DNA of 64,000 nt from Nonomuraea sp. NEAU-A123 (GTDB lineage: Bacteria > Actinomycetota > Actinomycetes > Streptosporangiales > Streptosporangiaceae), in the NCBI RefSeq assembly GCF_018603905.1, contig NZ_JAHFZZ010000005.1, forward strand, positions 671,738 through 735,737, read 5' to 3'. The notes below the pieces were generated by a model. It was not told the DNA's origin and made no database searches. It was given only the letters and a program-made list of their open reading frames with translations. Positions within the stretch are counted from its first letter, which is position 1; every line of letters starts with the position of its first letter. The position numbers and the translations under genes were made by a program. Positions 1 through 6,372 of this stretch are shown here, one piece after another.

Positions 1-881
1 GCGGCATCCTCGCCTCCGCGCTGAGCCTGTGGCTGGTGGCGCCCTTCGGCTGGCGCTCGCTGTACTGGGTGGGGGTCGTGCCGCTGATCATCGCGGTGCC
101 GCTCGTCGCCCGCTTCCTCCCCGAGTCGCTGGGCTTCCTGGTGGCCCGTGGCCGCCGCGACGAAGCCGAGGCGCTCGCCCGCCGGCACGGCGTCGATCTG
201 GCGGAGTTCCCCGCCAGTCAGGACACCTCGGCCACCCGCCCCGACCGCTGGGCCGGCCTGCGCGGCCTGTTCCAGAACTCCCTGTGGCTGCCTACCGTGC
301 TGTTCTGGCTCGCCTCCTTCGGCGGCCTGCTGCTGGTCTACGGCGTGAACACCTGGCTGCCGACCATGATGCGCGCCAACGGCTACGAACTCGGCTCCGC
401 GCTCGGCTTCCTGCTCGTCATCAACCTCGGCGGCATCGTGGGCATGCTCGTCGCGGGGCGGATCGCCGACCGCTTCGGTGCCACCCGCGTCTCCGCGCTG
501 TGGTTCGCGCTCACCGCCGTCGGCACCTTCCTGCTGGGCATCCGCATGCCTCTGCCGATCACCTACATCGTCGTCTTCCTCACCGGTGTGTGGCTGTTCA
601 GCGCCCAGACGATGGTGTACGCGGCGGTCGCCGGACGGTTCCCCACCGAGAGCCGGGCCACCGCGCTGGGCTGGACCGCCGGCATGGGCCGCTTCGGCGC
701 GGTCTTCGGGCCCTGGCTGGGCGGTGTCCTGCTGGCCAACCACGCTCAGAGCTGGGGCTTCACCGTGTTCGCCATCACCGCGGTCTTCGGCTCGATCATG
801 ATCACGCTGAGCGGCCGCAGCGGCAAGCCGTCCGCTCCGACCGTCCCGTCCGGGCGGCCCGGTGATGCCATGGCCACCTGA
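1..881 (+). CDS. MFS transporter, aromatic acid:H+ symporter-like (5' end outside the window)
   Basis: This is the C-terminal part of a 12-helix major facilitator superfamily permease; the reading frame is already open at base 3, so the start lies upstream of the window. About 290 residues remain, with several hydrophobic helices. Segments such as LPESLGFLVARGRRDEA followed by a cytoplasmic loop, and the later GRIADRFG motif (the second-half MFS signature between helices 8 and 9), resemble the AAHS group that imports hydroxybenzoates and similar acids. It would act in the cytoplasmic membrane by proton symport. The substrate cannot be named from half a protein. A strong hairpin follows the stop codon. 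Confidence 0.8.
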   Translation, partial: GILASALSLWLVAPFGWRSLYWVGVVPLIIAVPLVARFLPESLGFLVARGRRDEAEALARRHGVDLAEFPASQDTSATRPDRWAGLRGLFQNSLWLPTVLFWLASFGGLLLVYGVNTWLPTMMRANGYELGSALGFLLVINLGGIVGMLVAGRIADRFGATRVSALWFALTAVGTFLLGIRMPLPITYIVVFLTGVWLFSAQTMVYAAVAGRFPTESRATALGWTAGMGRFGAVFGPWLGGVLLANHAQSWGFTVFAITAVFGSIMITLSGRSGKPSAPTVPSGRPGDAMAT

Positions 882-890
882 CGCGGTGAC

Positions 891-916
891 GGGCGCGGCT
901 TCGGGAAGCCGCGCCC
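891..916 (+). terminator. Hairpin terminator after the MFS gene
   Basis: A perfect 11-bp inverted repeat (GGGCGCGGCTT / AAGCCGCGCCC) with a 4-base CGGG loop begins ten bases after the MFS stop codon. There is no U-tract, as is common in actinomycetes. Position and stem strength make it a likely transcription terminator. Confidence 0.6.
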
Positions 917-998
917 GCGAACACCAGGCAGGAGCCGGCCGGAGGAATGTGATTCCCGCCCGCTACCGGGGAGAGGTGGCCAGAGGGGGAGGTCGAGT

Positions 999-1850
999 AT
1001 GGACAAGATCAATGACCTGGAGAGCAACGCGGGCACACGGCTGCGGATAGACCGCCTGGCCAGTGAAGACGTGCCGAGCATCAGCCGGCGAACATTCTCT
1101 GCGCTCACTCTGGGAGCGGCCGCGGCTTCGCTGGCCGATCTTCCGTCGGCGCCGGCAGCGGCGCGTACCCGCCCCGTGCGCAACGTCGTACTCGTGCACG
1201 GCGCGTACGCGGACGGCTCATCGTGGATGGAGGTGATCGAGCGTCTGCAGGGGGCCGGCCTGAACGTGACGTCGGTGCAGAATCCTCTCACCTCACTCGC
1301 CGACGACGTCGCGGCAACTCAGCGTGCCCTCGCCCTGCAGGACGGACCGGCCATCCTGGCCGCTCACTCCTGGGGAGGCACGGTCATCTCCCAGGCGGGG
1401 CTTTCCCCCAATGTCGCCGGCCTGGTCTATGTCGCCGCTCGCGCTCCCGACGCCGGCGAGGACTACGCGGTTCTCGCCGCGAAGTACCCCACACCGCCGG
1501 CGAACGCCGGGCTCGTCGAAGCGGATGGCTTCAAGCAATTGAGCAAGGAAGCATTCCTGCGGGACTTCGCCGGCGGCGTTCCGACGAGACGCGCGCTCGC
1601 TCTCTACGCGGTGCAGGGCCGCATCTCCGATTCGCTGTTCGCCGCGAAGACGACTGTCGCGGCATGGCGGCACAAGCGCACCTGGTACGCGGTGTCGAAG
1701 AACGACAGGACCACGTCACCTGAGCTGGAGCGGTTCCTCGCTGCTCGTATGAGAGCGAAGACCATAGAACTCGACTCCAGCCACCTGTCGATCGTGTCGC
1801 ACCCCACAGAGATCACGAAGCTGATTCTCGACGCCGCGGCCAACCGTTGA
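999..1850 (+). CDS. Tat-exported alpha/beta hydrolase
   Basis: A 283-aa alpha/beta-hydrolase fold protein. The N-terminus holds a twin-arginine motif (SRRTFSALTL) followed by a hydrophobic alanine-rich stretch and a likely cleavage region near APAAAR, so it is probably exported by the Tat pathway. The mature domain starts with VHGAYADGSSW (oxyanion-loop HG). It has a nucleophile elbow AHSWGG, a variant of GxSxG with Ala in the first position, and a late His in SSHLSIVSHP that can complete the triad. The start at 999 is preceded by a GGGGGAGG ribosome-binding site. Proteins of this kind are often annotated as salicylate-esterase-like hydrolases; the substrate is unknown. Confidence 0.85.
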   Translation: MDKINDLESNAGTRLRIDRLASEDVPSISRRTFSALTLGAAAASLADLPSAPAAARTRPVRNVVLVHGAYADGSSWMEVIERLQGAGLNVTSVQNPLTSLADDVAATQRALALQDGPAILAAHSWGGTVISQAGLSPNVAGLVYVAARAPDAGEDYAVLAAKYPTPPANAGLVEADGFKQLSKEAFLRDFAGGVPTRRALALYAVQGRISDSLFAAKTTVAAWRHKRTWYAVSKNDRTTSPELERFLAARMRAKTIELDSSHLSIVSHPTEITKLILDAAANR

Positions 1851-1877
1851 CCGCGCCCCGGGCCGCCTCCCGGTGCT

Positions 1878-1912
1878 GAGCGCGGTCTCCCGCCTCGGCG
1901 GGGACCGCGCTC
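1878..1912. terminator. Bidirectional hairpin between convergent genes
   Basis: GAGCGCGGTC (1878-1887) pairs with GACCGCGCTC (1903-1912), and an inner CCCGCC/GGCGGG stem extends it. It sits between the convergent hydrolase (stop 1850) and pectate lyase (stop 1926), so it could end transcription in both directions. Confidence 0.6.
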
Positions 1913-1925
1913 ATGGGTCCCGCCG

Positions 1926-2870
1926 TCAGATGGAGATCCGACCGGCGCCGGCGCCGCCGATCACGATCGACTTGACGTTGGACGGAGTGTCGAGCGTGTA
2001 GGAGTAGGGGATCGATCCGACGCTTCCTCCGGCGTCGCCGCTGCCCGAGTTGACGAAGTAGTTGTTGCGGGCCACCAGGTTCCCGGCCGGGGAACTGCCC
2101 TCACCGCGGTGGTACGGGTCGTCGGTGTTCTCGAAGAAGTTGCCCTCGACGAGCACGCCGGCCTCCTGGGTGGAGGCCACGCCGTAGCTGCCGACGTTGC
2201 CGTAGAAGTTGCTGAACACGTGCACCGGGTTGCCGAAGCGCACGCGCGGATGGCGCTGGTTGGTGCCGTCGAACCAGTTGTGGTGGTAACTCACCCTCAG
2301 GTGGCCGCGGTCCTCGGCCCCGTTGCTGTCGCTGTGGCCCAGGAGCATGGTCTTGTCGTGGTTGGCGAACCTGTTCCAGGAGACGGTGACGTAGTCACTG
2401 GCCCGCTTGATGTCCACGGCGCCGTCGTAGCCGTTGCTGAAGGAGTTGTGGTCGATCCACACCCGGGTCGAGTACTGGACGTTGATCCCGTCGTCGTTCC
2501 AGTCGCGGAACGTGAGGTTGCGGATGATCACGTTCGACGCCTGGGAGACGTTGAACCCGCAGCCGGCGATCGTCGCGCCGGAGTTGCCGATGACGGTCTT
2601 GTTCGAGGCCACCTTGAGCATGCCGGAGCAGGAGATCGTCCCGGACACCCTGATCACCGCGGCCGAGCCGGACGACAGGGCGCTGGTGAGCGCGGCGGAC
2701 GTGTTCACCGTCGTCGCCGTCGCGCTGCCGCCGCCCGTGGTGCCGCCGCCCTGGGTGGCCCAGCCCACCAGGGCGGTGTCGGCCGAAGCCGGCGGCGTGA
2801 TCACGGCCAACCCGCCGATCGCGGTGGCCAGGCCGGTGATCAGTGTGAGGGTACGTTGCGGTGTGCGCAT
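1926..2870 (-). CDS. Secreted pectate lyase, polysaccharide lyase family 1
   Basis: A 314-aa parallel beta-helix pectate lyase that would cleave polygalacturonate by beta-elimination outside the cell. Residues 1-30 form a Sec signal peptide (basic start, hydrophobic core, ASA cleavage region). The mature protein shows PL1/Amb_all features: the VWIDHNSF motif with the Ca2+-site neighbourhood, the DGAVDIKR segment, and RHPRVRFG, which carries the catalytic Arg of the RxPxxR signature. It is the second gene of an operon: the upstream PL3 gene ends only 19 bases before this ATG, which has an AGAGGAG ribosome-binding site. Having two pectinases of different fold families in one operon suggests plant-biomass degradation. 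Confidence 0.93.
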   Translation of the reverse strand: MRTPQRTLTLITGLATAIGGLAVITPPASADTALVGWATQGGGTTGGGSATATTVNTSAALTSALSSGSAAVIRVSGTISCSGMLKVASNKTVIGNSGATIAGCGFNVSQASNVIIRNLTFRDWNDDGINVQYSTRVWIDHNSFSNGYDGAVDIKRASDYVTVSWNRFANHDKTMLLGHSDSNGAEDRGHLRVSYHHNWFDGTNQRHPRVRFGNPVHVFSNFYGNVGSYGVASTQEAGVLVEGNFFENTDDPYHRGEGSSPAGNLVARNNYFVNSGSGDAGGSVGSIPYSYTLDTPSNVKSIVIGGAGAGRISI

Positions 2871-2889
2871 CTTGTGCTCCTCTGCTGGG

Positions 2890-3657
2890 TTACCGGTAGG
2901 TGATGTCCGAGCCGGCGTAGAAGCAGTTGACGCCGTCGGCGCCGCTGCCGATCTTGGTGGGTTCGCCGCTGGTCACGCCCTTGTACTTCTCGCAGATCAC
3001 GATCTTCTTGCCGGAGTCGCCGACGATCGTGATGCCGGAGTACCTGGCGGTGTCGCCGTAGTTGGTGTTGATGCCGGCGAGCGTCTTGCCCGGGTACGTG
3101 GCGGTGACGTTGGAGATCACGACGTGCCGCGCGTACTGGGTGGAGCAGTTTCCGCAGGAACGGTAGAGCTTGCCGAAGTTCTCCACCTGGAAGTTCCTGA
3201 TGTACATGGTGCCGGGGCCGTTGTGCTGGAAGACCTTGTCGCTGGCCGCCCTGGCTCCGCCGCCGTCGATCGTCATCGACTGGGACGACGAGGTCCCCTT
3301 GAAGGTGGCGGCGTCCTCGCCGACGTCCTCCCACCAGACGTTCTGGAGGGTGCAGGTGCCCGTGCAGTGGATGCCGTCGGCCGCCGGTGCCCCGATGATG
3401 ACGTTCTTCAGCACCGCGCCGTTGGCGAGCTTGAAGATCGGGCTCTGGCCCTCTTCCTGCCCGCCGCTGCCCAGGGGCCCGGTGCCGTAGTAGCGGACCA
3501 TCTGGCCGTCGCGCGTGCCCGACACGCTGATCGTCGCGCTGACGGGCTGCTGGCCGCTCGGCGTCGGCCAGGTCGCGGCGGATGCCACCGGCCCGCTTCC
3601 GACGGTGCAGGCCAGGGCCAGTGCGGCTGCTGCCATGGCCAGGATCATGCTTCTCAC
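2890..3657 (-). CDS. Secreted pectate lyase, polysaccharide lyase family 3
   Basis: A 255-aa PL3-type pectate lyase. I place the start at the GTG at 3657 because GGGAGG lies just upstream; a longer frame exists but runs into the promoter region. The first ~28 residues are a signal peptide ending near VASAATW. The mature part has typical PL3 segments: DGIHCTG, CTLQNVWWEDVGEDAATFKG, the FQHNGPG turn and the Cys-rich CGNCSTQYARHV. The fold is a small calcium-dependent beta-helix. This is the promoter-proximal gene of the pectinase operon, with a 14-bp LacI-type palindrome about 70 bases upstream of the start. Confidence 0.92.
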   Translation of the reverse strand: MRSMILAMAAAALALACTVGSGPVASAATWPTPSGQQPVSATISVSGTRDGQMVRYYGTGPLGSGGQEEGQSPIFKLANGAVLKNVIIGAPAADGIHCTGTCTLQNVWWEDVGEDAATFKGTSSSQSMTIDGGGARAASDKVFQHNGPGTMYIRNFQVENFGKLYRSCGNCSTQYARHVVISNVTATYPGKTLAGINTNYGDTARYSGITIVGDSGKKIVICEKYKGVTSGEPTKIGSGADGVNCFYAGSDITYR

Positions 3658-3678
3658 GATTGCCTCCCTGCGGATGAT

Positions 3679-3696
3679 CGTCCACATATATGGACG
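3679..3696. promoter_or_regulatory. Inverted repeat upstream of the pectinase operon
   Basis: CGTCCA (3679-3684) and TGGACG (3691-3696) flank an AT-rich CATATA core, 22 bases upstream of the PL3 start codon. It may be a second regulator site or part of the promoter; the function is inferred from position only. Confidence 0.3.
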
Positions 3697-3727
3697 AAAG
3701 ACATGTGAGTGAATGACCGTCAATCTA

Positions 3728-3741
3728 GGAAAGCGCTTTCC
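3728..3741. promoter_or_regulatory. LacI-family operator palindrome
   Basis: GGAAAGCGCTTTCC is a perfect 14-bp palindrome with the central CG step flanked by purine/pyrimidine arms that is characteristic of LacI/GalR-family operators. It lies 71-84 bases upstream of the PL3 start codon, in a good place for repression of the pectinase operon. No LacI-family gene is present in the window, so the repressor would be encoded elsewhere. Confidence 0.6.
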
Positions 3742-3901
3742 GGTCGTCAAGGTGGACCTTGGAGCCGGCTTTCGGTCGGAAGGTGTCGTGGCTGGCCAGG
3801 GCATGACAAAGCCCCTTGCCAAGAGTGAAACTTTCAGGTCCGGGGGCTTCCGTGTGCGTCAAGTGGCCACTGCCGAATGAATAAGCGTAAGGTTCCGCCA
3901 C

Positions 3902-5071
3902 GTGTCACGCTCGAACGAAGGATGGCAGCCGTGGCCTTTGTGCCAGTTCATCCTAAAAATACACAGTAGATGCGACCTGAGGTGCGATTATTGTTATGTC
4001 TATGAAATGGCCGATCAAAGCTGGAAAGAGCAGCCGCGTCGGGTTTCAAAAGACGTCATCGCACACACCGCCTTCCGGATCGCTGAGCATGCTCACGCGC
4101 ACCGGATGCCTTCCGTCCACCTGATCCTGCATGGCGGGGAGCCGCTCCTCGCCGGTGCCGACCACATCGCCCATACCGTCCGCGCCGTCCGGCAGGCCCT
4201 GGGGCCGAGCGTCCGTCTCGACGTCAGCCTGCAGACCAACGGGATGCGCCTCGACGAGACGTACCTGAAGCTGTTCGATGATCTCGGAATCCGCGTCGGC
4301 GTCAGCATGGACGGCAGCGCCGACGATCACGACCGGCATCGGCGGCGGCCCGATGGGAGCGGTAGCCACGCCACCGTCTCCGCCGCGCTCGACCTGCTCA
4401 CCGAGCGCTACCTCCACCTGTACGGCGGGCTGCTCTGCACCGTCGACCTCGACAACGATCCCCTCACCACCTACGAGGCGCTGCTCCGATCCGGGCCGCC
4501 CCGGATCGACTTCCTGCTGCCGCACGGCAACTGGGCCGAGCCGCCGCCCGGCCTGCCCGCCGAGGACGGCGCGACGCCGTACGCCGACTGGCTGATCCCG
4601 ATCTTCGACCGGTGGTACGGCGCGGCGCGCAGGGAGACCGAGGTGCGGCTGTTCGCCGATATCCTGCACCTCCTCATGGGCGGCACGTCGTCGAGCGAGA
4701 CCCTGGGGCTGGGGCCGGCCCGGATGGTGGTGATCGAGGCCGACGGCGGCATCCAGCAGTCCGACACCTTGAAATCCGCCTATCCCGGCGCTCCGGTCAC
4801 CGGGTTCCACGTCGCCCGCGACACCTTCGACGCGGTGCTGCGGCATCCGGCCGTCATGACCCGCCAGCTCGGCGCCGAGGCCCTCGCGAAGGAATGCCGG
4901 GACTGTCCAGTCCTGTCCGTCTGTGGCGGCGGCCTCTACGCGCACCGCTACGACCCGGACAACGGTTTCGGCAATCGCTCGGTCTACTGCGACGACCTGT
5001 TCCGCCTGATCGATCACATCCGCGGCGAAGTCCGACGCGACGTCGCCACCCTGCTGGAAGGGCGCCGATGA
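3902..5071 (+). CDS. fxsB: FxsB-like radical SAM/SPASM cyclophane-forming peptide maturase
   Basis: A 389-aa radical SAM enzyme. The [4Fe-4S]/SAM motif is C24-xxx-C28-xx-C31 (CDLRCDYC), followed by a GGEPLL segment. A C-terminal SPASM-type cysteine set is visible at C332, C335, C341 and C363, for auxiliary clusters. The overall sequence, including the QFILKIHSRCDLRC opening and the CGGGLYAHRY segment, is typical of FxsB maturases, which form a C-C cross-link (cyclophane) in FxSxx precursor peptides. Here the enzyme is the short form, and the HExxH module is a separate gene overlapping by 4 nt. The GTG start has only a weak ribosome-binding site. The first ~50 codons are unusually AT-rich and use rare codons (CTA, ATA, AGA, AAA). 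The likely substrate is the 62-aa peptide at 11853. Confidence 0.88.
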   Translation: MSRSNEGWQPWPLCQFILKIHSRCDLRCDYCYVYEMADQSWKEQPRRVSKDVIAHTAFRIAEHAHAHRMPSVHLILHGGEPLLAGADHIAHTVRAVRQALGPSVRLDVSLQTNGMRLDETYLKLFDDLGIRVGVSMDGSADDHDRHRRRPDGSGSHATVSAALDLLTERYLHLYGGLLCTVDLDNDPLTTYEALLRSGPPRIDFLLPHGNWAEPPPGLPAEDGATPYADWLIPIFDRWYGAARRETEVRLFADILHLLMGGTSSSETLGLGPARMVVIEADGGIQQSDTLKSAYPGAPVTGFHVARDTFDAVLRHPAVMTRQLGAEALAKECRDCPVLSVCGGGLYAHRYDPDNGFGNRSVYCDDLFRLIDHIRGEVRRDVATLLEGRR

Positions 5072-6372
5072 GCCTCAAGCACCACATCATTCCGGACGAG
5101 CACTTCCAGGCGCTGGGCTCGGGCGGCGGGGGCGCGGAGGCGGCCCGCCTCCTGCTCGGCGCCCAGCACAGCAAGCACGTCCTGCTCCTGCACGGGGTGG
5201 GCCGCGCGGCCCCGGAGGCGTACCGGTTGCTGAGCGCGGCCCAGGGGCACCGGCCGCGGGCGGTGGACGCGGTGCTCCGCCATCCCGCCGTCGGCGCCTG
5301 GGCCTGGCGTACCTACCACGCACTGGCGACAGGGGCCGGCGGACACTCGCCCGCCCGGCTCGCCGCCGTCGCCGCCGCGGCGGCCGTCCGTTCGGGCATG
5401 GACTTCGAGATCGAGGTGCCCGCCGACGAAGGCGGCATCACGCTGCCGTCGCTCGGCCGTGCCGTGCTCGCCGGCCCGTCGGCGAGGGTCCGGCGCGCGG
5501 GCGGCCCGGTGGAGGTGATCGGCGAGGAGACGGTACGCCTTCCCGACGACCTCCACCAGGACGCCCCCGGCTGGCAGGCGCTGCGCCGCCTGGAGGTAAC
5601 GGCCCAGGGCAGGACCCTCACGCTCTGCGTCGACGACCTCGACCCGTACCGGATGCCCGGCGCCCGGCTGGCCGCGGACCGGCTGTCCGAGGACGAGCTG
5701 GCCGTCTGGCGGCAGGCGCTGCGGAGGGCGTGGGAGCTGCTGCTCGCCCACCACGGGACCGTCGCCGAAGAGGTGTCCGTGGCCACGAGCGTGCTGACGC
5801 CGCTGACCGACGTCCCCGGCGACCAGATCAGCGGCAGCTCCCGCGAGGCGTTCGGCTGCGTCGCGCTGTCCACGCCGCCCGACGCGACGACGCTGGCGCT
5901 GACGTTCGCGCACGAGGTCCAGCACGGGAAGCTGTCGGCGCTGCTCGACGTAATCCCCTTGCTGCGGCCCTCCGGCGACAGGCGCTACTACGCGCCGTGG
6001 CGCAACGACCCCCGCCCGCTGGGCGGCCTGTTCCAGGGCGCGTACGCCTATGTCGGGGTCAGCGGGTTCTGGCGCAGGCAGCGGCGGCACGAGCAGGGCG
6101 AGGCCGCGCTCGCCGCGAGCGCCGAGTTCCACCGGTGGTGGGAGGCCGCGGTGGGGGCGACCCAGGTGATCGCCGACAGCGGGTTCCTCACCCCGCCCGG
6201 CGAGCGCTTCGTCGCCCGGATGGCCGCGACCCTGCGGGCCTGGCGGGACGAGGAGGTCTCCGGCGAGGCCATCGAGAAGGCGCACCGGGACGCCGCGGCC
6301 CACCGCGCGATGTGGGAGGAGCGCAACGGGATCACGCCGTCGTCTCCAGGCGGCGTGACAATTCCTGGATGA
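5068..6372 (+). CDS. HExxH-motif peptide-modification protein (predicted iron/2-oxoglutarate peptide beta-hydroxylase)
   Basis: A 434-aa protein of the HEXXH family found beside FxsB-type radical SAM enzymes. The metal-binding motif is H282-E283-xx-H286 (HEVQHGK), followed some 40 residues later by the family-typical DPRPLGGLFQGAYAYVG segment. Family members were first annotated as putative metallopeptidases; more recent annotation treats them as alpha-ketoglutarate-dependent HExxH peptide beta-hydroxylases. The ATG overlaps the fxsB stop (ATGA), so the two proteins are probably made together and act on the same peptide. The last 41 bases overlap the convergent NB-ARC/SIR2 gene. The choice between hydroxylase and protease rests on family knowledge, not on the sequence alone. 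Confidence 0.8.
   Translation: MSLKHHIIPDEHFQALGSGGGGAEAARLLLGAQHSKHVLLLHGVGRAAPEAYRLLSAAQGHRPRAVDAVLRHPAVGAWAWRTYHALATGAGGHSPARLAAVAAAAAVRSGMDFEIEVPADEGGITLPSLGRAVLAGPSARVRRAGGPVEVIGEETVRLPDDLHQDAPGWQALRRLEVTAQGRTLTLCVDDLDPYRMPGARLAADRLSEDELAVWRQALRRAWELLLAHHGTVAEEVSVATSVLTPLTDVPGDQISGSSREAFGCVALSTPPDATTLALTFAHEVQHGKLSALLDVIPLLRPSGDRRYYAPWRNDPRPLGGLFQGAYAYVGVSGFWRRQRRHEQGEAALAASAEFHRWWEAAVGATQVIADSGFLTPPGERFVARMAATLRAWRDEEVSGEAIEKAHRDAAAHRAMWEERNGITPSSPGGVTIPG

Noticed and set aside
5068..6372. A secreted HExxH zinc protease
   Set aside because: There is no signal peptide, and the coupling to a radical SAM maturase plus the GGLFQGAYAYVG segment fit the peptide-modification family better.
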